DNA of 64,000 bases from Metabacillus niabensis. GTDB lineage: Bacteria; Bacillota; Bacilli; Bacillales; Bacillaceae. The stretch is from the NCBI RefSeq assembly GCF_020524345.1, contig NZ_JAIVLH010000010.1:1-64000 (forward strand), written 5' to 3'. Below the pieces are notes generated by a model that made no database searches, had not been told where the DNA came from, and was given only the letters and a program-made list of their open reading frames with translations. A program made the position numbers and the translations under genes. Below are positions 28,830 to 37,576 of this stretch, in pieces (position 1 is the stretch's first letter; each line of letters opens with the position of its first letter).

Positions 28830-30185
28830 TTAGGTAATACTTACATCATTTTGCTGTAGGCTTCCACCGTCAAGCTCGTGCTCAACAGGATGACGTTTGA
28901 AATAATATTTTAGAACAGCCAAAACAGCGATTGCTAAAATAACATAGATAAGCGAAAAGAGTAAAAATAAAATTCCGATTTGGGTTGAGCCTGTAACGAC
29001 ATCTTCAGTCGCTAAGATTCGGTAGATAACCCATGGTTGCCTCCCTGTACAAGCAAATATCCAACCGAACTCAATGGAAAGGAGAGAGAGAGGACCTGCA
29101 ATAACGAATGCATACATAAATAGTTTTGGAAAATGCTTTTTCTTTAAAAATTTATGCCAAATAAATCCGGCGATCGATAAAAATATGAGAAAGCTGCCGA
29201 TAAGAACCATACCATTGAATAATGTATGAACAAATAAAGGTGGCCAATATTCCTCTGGAAAGTCATTTAATCCAATTACGACTGTTTCAAAGCTATTGCC
29301 TGCAAGAAAACTTAGCGCCCAAGGTATTTCAATTGCGAATTTTATTTCCTGTGTCTCACGATCTGTAAATCCTCCGATTGCTAAAGGGGCATAATCTTGT
29401 GTTTCAAAAAGTCCCTCTGCTGCAGCGAGTTTTTCCGGCTGATATTCATGGAGCATTTGTGCGGATTCGTGACCATTAAGAGCAGTTAAAAGAGAGAAAA
29501 TCCCACCAACAATCAAGCTAAGTATGAGAGCCTTCCGATGAAATAGATAGACTCGTTCGTTACGCTTGTTTTTTAACATTTTAAAAGCTGCAATCGTACT
29601 AATCATAAATGCACCGGTCATGTAGGCCGAAACTGCAACATGTGCAGCTGAAATAAAGAAGCTGGGATTAAAAAAAGCCGCCCATGGATCGACATCAACA
29701 ATTTCTCCATTTTCAATTTGAAACCCGGCAGGAGTTCCCTCAAAGGCATGTACATTTGTAATTAAGACAGCTGAGGCACTAGCTCCAATAAGGACAAGTG
29801 TGACACTAAGAATTCGCATTTTAGGTGAAATACGATCAGCGGCATACACATAAATAGACATAAATAAGGCTTCTATAAAAAAGGCATATATTTCAATTTG
29901 AAATGGTAAGGACATAACTCTACCAATAACCTCCATAAAACCCGGCCACAATAATGCAAGTTGAACACCAGCAATTGTTCCAGTAGGTATAGCAACGCCT
30001 AATAGAACAGCTTGACCTTTTGTCCACCGTTTAGCCATGACGGCATAATCCTGGTCTTTTGTTTTCTGGAAAAGCAGCTCCGCACATAATATCATTAAGG
30101 GAAGCCCAACCCCCAGTGTTGCAAAAATAATATGGAAACCCATGGTTGTTCCGAACAGTGAACGTGCTAAAACTAAATCATCCAT
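28830..30185 (-). CDS. ythA: Cytochrome bd-type quinol oxidase subunit I
   Basis: The haem-bearing subunit that oxidises menaquinol and reduces oxygen. The 451-residue product has H18 in GFHIIFATLGVGLP, FQIEIYAFFIEALFM, NGHESAQMLHEYQPEKLAA (a short Q-loop) and TGRQPWVIY, typical of the Bacillus YthA/CydA branch. Start: AAAGGCGG lies 6 nt before ATG 30185; ATG 30188 directly upstream is the alternative. Menaquinone made by the nearby men genes is the likely electron donor. Confidence 0.92.
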   Translation of the reverse strand: MDDLVLARSLFGTTMGFHIIFATLGVGLPLMILCAELLFQKTKDQDYAVMAKRWTKGQAVLLGVAIPTGTIAGVQLALLWPGFMEVIGRVMSLPFQIEIYAFFIEALFMSIYVYAADRISPKMRILSVTLVLIGASASAVLITNVHAFEGTPAGFQIENGEIVDVDPWAAFFNPSFFISAAHVAVSAYMTGAFMISTIAAFKMLKNKRNERVYLFHRKALILSLIVGGIFSLLTALNGHESAQMLHEYQPEKLAAAEGLFETQDYAPLAIGGFTDRETQEIKFAIEIPWALSFLAGNSFETVVIGLNDFPEEYWPPLFVHTLFNGMVLIGSFLIFLSIAGFIWHKFLKKKHFPKLFMYAFVIAGPLSLLSIEFGWIFACTGRQPWVIYRILATEDVVTGSTQIGILFLLFSLIYVILAIAVLAVLKYYFKRHPVEHELDGGSLQQNDVSIT

Positions 30186-30288
30186 CATGATCCGCCTTTC
30201 TCTTTCCACTCTTGTCGTAATCAACCATAGTGTCCACTATTTTCTAAAGAATATTCTTCTAGTTTTGCTAATTATAAACATAAAAAAA

Positions 30289-30311
30289 AGTGAGCGTTTA
30301 TCACGCTCACT
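30289..30311. terminator. Terminator of the zinc-binding lipoprotein gene
   Basis: GTGAGCG/CGCTCAC with loop TTTAT; on the minus strand it is followed by a T-run. It lies just past the stop of the gene at 30319. Confidence 0.85.
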
Positions 30312-30318
30312 TCATTCC

Positions 30319-31377
30319 TCAGTTCAGTGCCTTTTCTAATGTTTCAATGTTTTTCTTCATAATGCTAAAGTAATCTTCTTTATTAGTAATATCTTCATCG
30401 GTAAGTGTTTCTAAATTGTTTAAAGTTAATGCTTCTGCACCAATTTCTGACTGTACGATATCAGTTACATTACTACTTACATTCGTTTCAAAAATAATAT
30501 ATTTAATATCATGTTCTTTAGCCGTTTCAATGATTGTTTGTAATTCCTTTTGTGAAGGTTCCTGGGTTGGAGACAAACCTAAAACACTAATTTGTTCAAT
30601 GCCATAACGGCTTTCCCAATACCCATATGCAGCATGTGAAACTAAAATTTCCCTTTTGCTTGCTTTATTGATAACGTCTGAGAAAGATTGATCTAATTCA
30701 TTTAATTGTGTTTTCAAAGCCTCAAAGTTATTTTCAAATGTTTCTTTTCCATCAGGATGTAATTCAGTCAATGCGTTTTTAATGTTTTCTGCTAATTGAA
30801 TAGAAAGAATTGGGTCCATCCATACATGTGGATCTGTATCCCCATGATCGTGCACATGTTCTTCTTCTGTTGCAGCTTCCTCATGAGTATGTTCATCCTC
30901 ATGAGCTGCTTCATCGTGAGAATGCTCTGCTTCCTCATGGGAATGTTCTTCCTCAGTAGCAACTTCCTCATGGGAGTGTTCTGTTTGATCTAATAGTTCG
31001 ATATCTTCGCCTGCATTTATGAATGTGACATCTTCATCTTTAAGTGATTCTTGTGCTTTTTCAGCAAAGGATTCAAATCCTACACCTGAATAGATAAAAC
31101 CATCTGCTTCAGCAATGTTTACCATATCTTTTGTAGATGGTTCAAATGTATGTGCATCGGCACCTGGAGGAATGACGTTTTCAACTTCTACTAAATCTCC
31201 ACCAATTTTTTTTGTGAAATCTTCCAGTGGGTACAGTGTTGTGTAAATTTTAAGTGTATCCGAATCAGTTGCAGGTTCGGAGGATTGTGAGGAGGATGTA
31301 TCTCCATTACTGTTGCAACCAACTAGTATACTAGATATAAAGAGCATGGTGCTTAATGATAGTAAATATTTTTTCAC
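30319..31377 (-). CDS. znuA: Zinc ABC transporter substrate-binding lipoprotein, ZnuA-like
   Basis: Captures Zn(II) at the outer face of the membrane. The 352-residue precursor has lipobox ILVGC (Cys21). A His/Glu-rich loop of about 50 residues (HSHEE, HSHDE, HTHEE, HVHDH repeats) marks zinc-specific ZnuA/AdcA proteins. Ligand candidates are ADAHTFEP, DPHVWMDP, VSHAAYGY and FETN. The start is GTG with AAGGAGAT upstream. No zinc ATPase or permease gene is next to it, so partners must lie elsewhere. A Zur-like box sits in its leader. Confidence 0.92.
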   Translation of the reverse strand: MKKYLLSLSTMLFISSILVGCNSNGDTSSSQSSEPATDSDTLKIYTTLYPLEDFTKKIGGDLVEVENVIPPGADAHTFEPSTKDMVNIAEADGFIYSGVGFESFAEKAQESLKDEDVTFINAGEDIELLDQTEHSHEEVATEEEHSHEEAEHSHDEAAHEDEHTHEEAATEEEHVHDHGDTDPHVWMDPILSIQLAENIKNALTELHPDGKETFENNFEALKTQLNELDQSFSDVINKASKREILVSHAAYGYWESRYGIEQISVLGLSPTQEPSQKELQTIIETAKEHDIKYIIFETNVSSNVTDIVQSEIGAEALTLNNLETLTDEDITNKEDYFSIMKKNIETLEKALN

Positions 31378-31397
31378 TTTTCGTGATCTCCTTTCAA

Positions 31398-31420
31398 TAA
31401 ATCAGTATGATTACGATTAA
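31398..31420 (-). promoter_or_regulatory. Zur box-like operator
   Basis: On the minus strand TTAATCGTAATCATACTGATTTA matches the 23-bp Zur consensus (AAATCGTAATNATTACGATTT core) with two or three changes in one arm. It lies just downstream of the predicted start point, where bound Zur would block transcription under zinc sufficiency. Confidence 0.8.
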
Positions 31421-31429
31421 GCCTTCATT

Positions 31430-31458
31430 ATTATATCTTAATCATTCCGAATTGAGAA
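31430..31458 (-). promoter_or_regulatory. Sigma-A promoter of znuA
   Basis: On the minus strand a perfect TATAAT (31435-31430) lies 17 bp from TTCTCA (31458-31453). The weak -35 matches four of six positions. The Zur-like box starts about 10 bp after the -10. Confidence 0.6.
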
Positions 31459-31593
31459 CTAATTTTTTATTTTTTAGAAGATAAATAGTAACTGTTTCGA
31501 TTTGAACAAGTAATATAGTAATCTAAAATTAGTGATAACTCAAGAGATATGGTATATTTATTTAAAAGTTATTTTTTATGGAGGAGATAGAAC

Positions 31594-32157
31594 ATGAGAA
31601 TCGTAGATGAAATTTTAGCACATAATGAAAAGTTTGTAGCAAATAAAGAATTCGAAAAGTTTGAGACAACGAAATTTCCAGAGAAAAAGCTTGTTGTTCT
31701 TTCTTGCATGGATACTAGATTAGTTGAGCTGCTTCCTCAAGCAATGAATGTGCGAAATGGTGATGTGAAAATTGTTAAAAGTGCAGGTGCAATTGTAGCA
31801 CATCCATTTGGAAGTATTATGAGAAGTATATTGGTTGCTGTATATGAATTAAAGGCAGATGAAATTTGTGTCATTGGTCACCATGATTGCGGGATGAGTA
31901 AACTCAGTCCAGAATCATTTCTTTCTAAAGCTATCGAAAAAGGTGTGGATAAAGAGAAAATCGACACAGTTAAGTATGCCGGGGTCGATTTAGATCAATG
32001 GTTAAAAGGATTCAATAACGTTGAAGACAGTGTGCGTGATAGTGTAGAAACTATTAAAAACCATCCATTCCTTGCTAGCGGTATTCCAGTACATGGACTT
32101 GTTATTGATCCTTCAACAGGAAAATTAGATGTTGTTGTGAATGGATATGAAGATTAA
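31594..32157 (+). CDS. ytiB: Beta-class carbonic anhydrase, YtiB-like
   Basis: Interconverts CO2 and bicarbonate in the cytoplasm. The 187-residue product has zinc ligands C38 (with D40/R42 in SCMDTR), H96 and C99 in GHHDCG, the pattern of the short beta-class enzymes. GGAGGAGATAGAAC precedes the ATG. Its TAA overlaps the stop codon of the convergent ytjA, so no terminator separates them. Confidence 0.93.
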   Translation: MRIVDEILAHNEKFVANKEFEKFETTKFPEKKLVVLSCMDTRLVELLPQAMNVRNGDVKIVKSAGAIVAHPFGSIMRSILVAVYELKADEICVIGHHDCGMSKLSPESFLSKAIEKGVDKEKIDTVKYAGVDLDQWLKGFNNVEDSVRDSVETIKNHPFLASGIPVHGLVIDPSTGKLDVVVNGYED

Positions 32158-32381
32158 TTCTCTTTTTTCTTTTCAGGTACAAGATCTATGCCGCCCGGGT
32201 GAAAAGGATGGCATTTCAAAATCCGTTTAATCGTCAAATATCCTCCTTTTAGGATTCCAAAGCGTTGAATAGCCTCTATACCGTAGTGTGAGCATGTAGG
32301 GTAGAAGCGACAAGTTGGAGGTTTAATTGGTGAAATGAATTTTTGGTAGAACCGAATGGTAAGGATAAATATGTTTTTCAT
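32154..32381 (-). CDS. ytjA: YidD-family membrane protein insertion efficiency factor
   Basis: A 75-residue protein with the YidD signature: an N-terminal amphipathic/hydrophobic helix [14 protein letters not shown], then [22 protein letters not shown] and [19 protein letters not shown]. It assists membrane protein insertion near YidC. The stop codon overlaps that of ytiB tail to tail. Confidence 0.95.
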   Translation of the reverse strand: MKNIFILTIRFYQKFISPIKPPTCRFYPTCSHYGIEAIQRFGILKGGYLTIKRILKCHPFHPGGIDLVPEKKKEN

Positions 32382-32518
32382 AATTGACCTTCTTTTCCAA
32401 TAAAATTGTCTAATCGCTTTTGTTACTATTTACTATACTAAAAGAGGTTATCATACGCTATTAACTTTACCTATGATACAATGAATTAGGACTTATTTTT
32501 TTATAGGAGTGAAAGAGT

Positions 32519-32992
32519 ATGCCTTCCGTTGAAAGCTTTGAATTAGATCATAACGCCGTAAAGGCTCCGTATGTTCGCCACTGTGGTGTTCATAAAGTGG
32601 GCAGTGATGGTGAAGTAAATAAATTTGATATTCGTTTTTGTCAGCCAAATAAACAAGCGATGAAACCTGATATAATTCATACATTGGAACATTTATTGGC
32701 ATTCAATATTCGTGAACATGCTGAGAAATATGATCACTTCGATATTATTGATATATCACCAATGGGATGTCAAACCGGATACTATTTAGTTGTAAGTGGT
32801 AAGCCTGAGGTAAATGAAATTATTGATCTTCTTGAAGATACAATGAAAACAGCAGTTGAAATTACAGAAATTCCAGCTGCAAACGAAAAACAGTGTGGCC
32901 AAGCAAAGCTTCATGATTTAGAAGGAGCAAAACGTCTAATGCGTTTTTGGCTTGAGCAAGATAAAGAAGAACTAGCGAAAGTATTTGGATAA
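32519..32992 (+). CDS. luxS: S-ribosylhomocysteine lyase (AI-2 synthase)
   Basis: Splits S-ribosylhomocysteine into homocysteine and the AI-2 precursor DPD in the activated methyl cycle. The 157-residue product has the metal ligands H54 and H58 in HTLEH (with base E57) and C126 in QCGQAKLHD, plus catalytic C84 in MGCQTG. ATAGGAGTGAAAGAGT precedes the ATG. A terminator follows and the accessory island begins right after it. Confidence 0.97.
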   Translation: MPSVESFELDHNAVKAPYVRHCGVHKVGSDGEVNKFDIRFCQPNKQAMKPDIIHTLEHLLAFNIREHAEKYDHFDIIDISPMGCQTGYYLVVSGKPEVNEIIDLLEDTMKTAVEITEIPAANEKQCGQAKLHDLEGAKRLMRFWLEQDKEELAKVFG

Positions 32993-33044
32993 GTAAAGGT
33001 GTCCCAAGGATGGGCATATTCGAGTATAAAGTACAAAAGATATA

Positions 33045-33074
33045 ATAAGCAGACCAGTCAATGGGTCTGCTTAT
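33045..33074 (+). terminator. Terminator of luxS
   Basis: ATAAGCAGACC pairs with GGGTCTGCTTAT around loop AGTCAAT; the 3' side is TT-rich. Confidence 0.8.
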
Positions 33075-33553
33075 TTCGTCATGATACAAGTGTAAGGATT
33101 ATATAAAGTATGTGTTTTAGTCGGACTATAGACCATTCCACCAATCATTGTCCAGGTAACGTTATAATATTCTTTAAGCAGCACTAGGTCTGCATCCGCC
33201 TCTTTTGAAATCCTCCCTTTATCATGTCCGCATCCCACAGCGGTATGCCGCATTCACCTGTTTTTTTCAATGCCTCATTCATTTTAACTTTACTAGAAGC
33301 TAGTGTTCCATCCTTTAACCTTGCTACTCCATCCTTTACAGATACGTGGTATCCACCAAATAAAGGTCCCGTCTCCTAAACTCATTGCTTGTAGGACTTA
33401 AACGCTCCTTCTGTTTCTTCATATGTAGCATCAGAATGATCAATAGCAACAACTATACCTTCTATTACTATTTTTAAACGAGCCCAGTCCTCCTCGAAGC
33501 TCTGGAGCAATTGTCGCCATTTTGACAAGGTTTGCTAACTGCTCCAGTATCAT
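33071..33553 (-). pseudogene. Decayed nagA (N-acetylglucosamine-6-phosphate deacetylase)
   Basis: Translated on the minus strand in shifting frames, the stretch gives LANLVKMATIAPEL, then IEGIVVAIDHSDATYEET, then GYHVSVKDGVARLKDGTLAS..KMNEALKKTG, then GRISKEADADLVLLKEYYNV and MIGGMVYS. These follow the order of the second half of NagA: the TIAPE strand, the GHSDA-like metal site (here DHSDA), the late DGTLAGS motif (here DGTLASS) and the C-terminal KDADLV strand. At least three frameshifts and a stop break it, and the N-terminal half is gone. It points to lost GlcNAc-6-phosphate metabolism next to the glycan island. Confidence 0.85.
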
Positions 33554-33849
33554 ATCTATTTCTAGTATGTCAGGGTGTCTTAACTATTTTTCATTTTGCA
33601 TTGATCCTAAAGGGATGAATGGACATGTAAAAAAGCTACTTTCTTACTAAAAAGTGGAGATAAAAAGAAATATGATTAGCGTTTTTTGAATAACAATAAC
33701 CTTGACAGCTTAAATTCATTAGAATATTGTAATCAATCAAGGACCTCTCCAAATTATGAGAGTAATAGTTTGCATTCACGAAAAATGTAAGGGTATTCAT
33801 CAATCAGTGTTTAGAAGGGTCCCAATATGTTAAAAGAGGTGAATAATAT
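33554..33849. other. Intergenic region before the accessory island operon
   Basis: No gene seen. A consensus-like promoter is at 33702-33730; the rest has no clear structure. Confidence 0.6.
33702..33730 (+). promoter_or_regulatory. Sigma-A promoter of the first island operon
   Basis: TTGACA (33702-33707), a 17-bp spacer and TATTGT (33725-33730), about 120 bp before the first gene. Confidence 0.6.
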
Positions 33850-34668
33850 TTGATCATTGGTTTTCAATCAGCAAATTATTTTGCACGAGCAACAAATTAC
33901 CAAACAAGTATGGATTTATGGGGAGATGCAGAACGAAAAGTAATTGAGAACTTTAGCTTAGCCGAATTTGATCGTATATGTCGTGATATTCATGAAGCTG
34001 GTTTTGATCATATGGAGCTATGGATGGGTCATGCCTTTCCAAAATTTATGACCCCTGATTTAGCTGGTGAGTTAAAAGCTATTTGGGAACAACACGGATT
34101 AAGTGTGTACTCATACTCTTGTTCTCTAGGTGATCCAGTAAGACACCCTAGATGGACAAAACTTTGTTTTGAAACAGCTAGAATGCTAGGAATAAGCTTA
34201 ATTACTAGTGGTATATCCAAAGAAGCCGCTCCAGTTATTTACGGGTTGTGTAAAGAATATGAAATGAGAGTAGCTGTTGAAAATCACCCAGAAAAACATC
34301 CAGATGAGATTAAGGCCATTATAGGAGATTATAGTGATTTACTTGGAACTGCAGTTGATACAGGTTGGTATGCAACACAGGGTTTTTCTGCACCTGAGGC
34401 ACTTCGTCTATTGAAAGACTCACTAATCCATGTCCATTTAAAGGATGTAAATGAAGTTGGAAAACATAATCCGGTAGCTTTAGGTTCTGGTATTGCAAAC
34501 ATTGAGGCCTGTATAGATGCCTTAAAAGAAATTAAATATGATCAAACACTTTCAATTGAACAAGAATCAGGGAGTTACGACCCTACTAAGGATTGTGCTG
34601 TTGCCCTTAAATGGGTACGAGAATCGCTAGATAAAAAGGTCATTGAAACAAATTCGGTTGAACTGTAA
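33850..34668 (+). CDS. Sugar phosphate isomerase/epimerase-family TIM barrel
   Basis: The 272-residue product belongs to the xylose isomerase-like (AP_endonuc_2) superfamily: FDHMELWMGHAFPKF, VAVENHPEKHP, GTAVDTGWY, HVHLKDV and SIEQESGSYDP supply the usual His/Glu/Asp metal ligands around the barrel. Such proteins isomerise or epimerise sugars and some cleave 3-keto-glycosides. The start is TTG with GAGGTG upstream. It is followed 39 bp later by a Gfo/Idh-type dehydrogenase, suggesting consecutive reactions. Substrate unknown. Confidence 0.82.
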   Translation: MIIGFQSANYFARATNYQTSMDLWGDAERKVIENFSLAEFDRICRDIHEAGFDHMELWMGHAFPKFMTPDLAGELKAIWEQHGLSVYSYSCSLGDPVRHPRWTKLCFETARMLGISLITSGISKEAAPVIYGLCKEYEMRVAVENHPEKHPDEIKAIIGDYSDLLGTAVDTGWYATQGFSAPEALRLLKDSLIHVHLKDVNEVGKHNPVALGSGIANIEACIDALKEIKYDQTLSIEQESGSYDPTKDCAVALKWVRESLDKKVIETNSVEL

Positions 34669-34707
34669 GATCAAATACCAAGGCCAAAAAGAGGAGTGAT
34701 GAAACAT

Positions 34708-35685
34708 ATGATACGTATTGCTCTGGTTGGAACAGGATGGCAGGGACAAGGTCATTTGAATACGATGCAAAATATGAAGAACATACAAGTAGTAGGTGTT
34801 TGCGATGTAAACGAGGACATGTTAAAAAAAGCTTCAACAAAATTCTCCATTCAGGGTTTTACTAGCTATGTTGAGATGCTAGAAGAAACAAAGCCTGATG
34901 GGGTTATTATCTGTACACCACCTGAAATAAGAGAGTTTCTTGTCAGAGAAGCTGCTGAAAGAGGAATTCATTGTTTTATAGAAAAACCGCCAGCGAAAGA
35001 TCTAGGAACGGCAAATAAAGTACAAGAGATTTTAGAAAAAACAGGTGTTATGAACAGTGTTGGCTTTATGTATCGATATAGTCCTGCTGTAAAATTCACA
35101 AAGAAACTAATTTCTGATAGAAGAATAACGTTAGTTCGAAGTGCTATGCTTGATGGACTTGCTCTTCGTCCGAATTGGCCTCGTTGGTTTTTTGATAGGG
35201 AACGCTCTGGTGGTCCTGCCTTTGATCAAGCCATCCATATCTTTGATTTATCTCGTTATCTATTAGGGGAAGTAGATCAATTAACAGGTTATCAAGATAA
35301 TCTTGTTGTCCCTAAAGCAAATGACTTTACCGTAGAAGATAGTTTTAGCCTTACGATGAGATATAAAAATGGAACCTTGCAAAATCATACTCATACTTGG
35401 TCATACCCTGATGTATTTACACAAATTGAGTTGATATCACATGAGCTACACATAACTCTTGATCTTGTTAAAGGGAGAGTTAGTGGAAAAATAGACGATG
35501 AGACAGTTTGCTTTGAATCAAATGAACATTCTTTATATCACCTAGAATTGGAAGCGTTCGCAAACGCGGTAGCTGAAAACAACCCTGACCATATACGATC
35601 AACATATAAAGATAGTGTGAATTCTCTAGCTGTTGCTCTAAAAGCAATGGAAGCACTTGACCCTAGTGTAAAAGTAGATATTTAG
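34708..35685 (+). CDS. Gfo/Idh/MocA-family oxidoreductase
   Basis: An NAD(P)-dependent sugar dehydrogenase of 325 residues: N-terminal Rossmann motif VGTGWQGQGH, CTPPEIR, then IEKPPAKD carrying the catalytic lysine of the EKP motif, and the C-terminal alpha/beta domain with AFDQAIHIFDLSRYLLG. ATG 34708 is preferred: AGGAG lies 11 nt upstream and the Rossmann strand starts at once; 34696 and 34699 are too close to it. It is in an operon with the isomerase at 33850 and ends at a terminator. Confidence 0.85.
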   Translation: MIRIALVGTGWQGQGHLNTMQNMKNIQVVGVCDVNEDMLKKASTKFSIQGFTSYVEMLEETKPDGVIICTPPEIREFLVREAAERGIHCFIEKPPAKDLGTANKVQEILEKTGVMNSVGFMYRYSPAVKFTKKLISDRRITLVRSAMLDGLALRPNWPRWFFDRERSGGPAFDQAIHIFDLSRYLLGEVDQLTGYQDNLVVPKANDFTVEDSFSLTMRYKNGTLQNHTHTWSYPDVFTQIELISHELHITLDLVKGRVSGKIDDETVCFESNEHSLYHLELEAFANAVAENNPDHIRSTYKDSVNSLAVALKAMEALDPSVKVDI

Positions 35686-35700
35686 CGTCCTACTGTAAGA

Positions 35701-35728
35701 TGAACTCTTTTTAAGGGTTCATTTTTTT
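35701..35728 (+). terminator. Terminator of the first island operon
   Basis: TGAACTC/GGGTTCA stem with a T/A loop followed by seven Ts, 15 bp after the dehydrogenase stop. Confidence 0.8.
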
Positions 35729-35935
35729 ATATTTTCAATTTTATTGGTTTTTAGTGGAGTTATGTTGGAAAGTGTGTTTATCCCTGTTGTTGTTGGGAGG
35801 ATTTTGTGTTCTTTTTATGATAAGATTTAGCAATTTCTCGGTTAAAATTAAGTTGAAGCATAAGATTTTGATGGATTTTGTAGTTATTCATCGATTTTTT
35901 ATCTGAAAATACATTGTAAAGTTATCAAAATATTG

Positions 35936-35964
35936 TTGACATTGAAAGCGTATACATAGATAAT
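35936..35964 (+). promoter_or_regulatory. Sigma-A promoter of the main island operon
   Basis: TTGACA (35936-35941), a 17-bp spacer and GATAAT (35959-35964). The cre-like site fills the spacer. Confidence 0.75.
35943..35956 (+). promoter_or_regulatory. cre-like site (CcpA operator)
   Basis: TGAAAGCGTATACA fits the catabolite-responsive element consensus TGWNANCGNTNWCA with one mismatch. Location between -35 and -10 predicts repression by CcpA when glucose is present. Confidence 0.7.
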
Positions 35965-36145
35965 AAGAACAAGCCAACAAAAACTCACAAAAACAGTTAA
36001 TAAACCACAAACAAACAACAAGAAGAATGAGTATATTCGATCTAACTCCTCGGGCAGCATGATTTTTCACCATAATTTACTAGTAATCTAGTTTTTTCTG
36101 TGAGTTTCTAGGTGAAGAAAGTTTTATAACAAAGGGGGAAAAAGT

Positions 36146-37498
36146 ATGAGCAGTATCAAAAAATCTTTATCTTTGCTATTGGTTTTAGTAATGAGCTTGG
36201 GAACGTTCCTAGTAGGGTGTTCGGGAAATGAAGAAGCCACAACAAATGAAGAATCAAACAAATCGAAAGATGGGGGATCCGAAGAAGTCGTAGAGCTTGA
36301 TTTTTGGACATTCTGGGGTTCAGAAACACGGAGACCAATTATCGAAAAAATTATTGAAGACTTTAACAACTCCCAAGATAAAATCCATGTTAAACATACA
36401 TATCTTCCATGGGGAGATATTTGGACAAAAGAGCTAGCTGCAGTAGCTGCTGGTAATCCCCCAGATGTGATCATCAATGACATAAATACAGTAAGACAGC
36501 GTGCTGATAAGAAGCAAAACGAAAGTTTAGGAAAATTCTTTGAACAAGATACAAGTATAAAAGATCAGTATTATCCAGAATTATGGAATGCAGTTGTTCA
36601 TGATGGTGAGCCATATGCGGTACCTTTTAATACAGACACTCGTTTACTTTTCTGGAACAAAGATATTTTTAAAGAAGTTGGCTTAGACCCAGATCAACCT
36701 CCAAAAACTTGGGATGAATTACAAGAATTTGCCAAGAAGATTGATCAAAAAGCAGGGAAGCGTTATACAAGGATCGGCTTCTTACCAAGACATAAAATTG
36801 GACCGGATATCTGGACTCTAAATGCAACAGGTCACGGTAACTGGGACTACGAAAATGCTAAACCAATCATTAATGAGCCTAAAGCAGAAGAAGCGCTCCA
36901 ATGGGTATATGATTATGAACAACAGTATGGAGACGATGTGATTAATGCATTTAAAGCTGAATTTGGTCAAGATCAAGCAGATCCATTCATATCTGGAAAA
37001 TTAGGAATGGTTGTGACAACTCCAACTGATGCGTTTACAAAAATTCGTGACTTTGGAAATGGAATGGATTTTGGTGTTGCTCCAATGCCAGAGATGGAGC
37101 CAGGTAATGGCCATACTGTATGGGGTGAAGGATTTGTAGCAGAAGTACCATTCGGTGCAAAGAATCCCGAAGCATCATGGGAATTTATTAAATATTTAAC
37201 AGGTCCTGAAGCACAAGAATATTGGGCAGTTCAAAACTTTGATAATGTGGCCAATATTGAAGGTTCAGAAAATGCTGCAAATAGTTCTGAATTTGATGAA
37301 GATAGCAAGAGGGTTTTTGATGCAGCCATTACGAATATGGAGCATACAATCTTAACTCCGTTTCCATTGGAGGCGCCTGATCTAAATAACTTAGTTAATC
37401 CTGAGTTTGAAAAAGCGTTGTTAGGTGAGCAAACGCCTAAAGAAGCATTAGAGGCAGCTCAAAAAGCTGTGGAGAAGTTAGCAGAAAGTTCAAAATAA
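36146..37498 (+). CDS. Sugar ABC transporter substrate-binding lipoprotein
   Basis: An extracellular solute-binding protein of the carbohydrate family 1 type. The 450-residue precursor has a lipoprotein signal ending FLVGC (Cys25), an acidic Asn/Ser linker, then LDFWTFWGSETRRPIIEKIIEDF, PPDVIINDINTV and PYAVPFNTDTRLLFWNKDIF. AAAGGGGGAAAAAGT precedes the ATG. It is first in the operon behind the cre-controlled promoter; permeases follow. Substrate unknown; the hydrolases encoded downstream suggest a mannose- or hexosamine-containing oligosaccharide. Confidence 0.9.
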   Translation: MSSIKKSLSLLLVLVMSLGTFLVGCSGNEEATTNEESNKSKDGGSEEVVELDFWTFWGSETRRPIIEKIIEDFNNSQDKIHVKHTYLPWGDIWTKELAAVAAGNPPDVIINDINTVRQRADKKQNESLGKFFEQDTSIKDQYYPELWNAVVHDGEPYAVPFNTDTRLLFWNKDIFKEVGLDPDQPPKTWDELQEFAKKIDQKAGKRYTRIGFLPRHKIGPDIWTLNATGHGNWDYENAKPIINEPKAEEALQWVYDYEQQYGDDVINAFKAEFGQDQADPFISGKLGMVVTTPTDAFTKIRDFGNGMDFGVAPMPEMEPGNGHTVWGEGFVAEVPFGAKNPEASWEFIKYLTGPEAQEYWAVQNFDNVANIEGSENAANSSEFDEDSKRVFDAAITNMEHTILTPFPLEAPDLNNLVNPEFEKALLGEQTPKEALEAAQKAVEKLAESSK

Positions 37499-37576
37499 TT
37501 CAAAGAAGATAACAGGGAGTGAAACGCATTTTTCGCTCCCTGATTAATTAAACTTGGGATTAGGAGGATGGAAAAT

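Larger units (their letters stand above)
35729..36145. other. Intergenic region upstream of the sugar ABC transporter
   Basis: About 415 bp without a gene. It holds the promoter with cre-like site and a long untranslated leader (about 170 nt). No riboswitch recognised in the leader. Confidence 0.65.
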
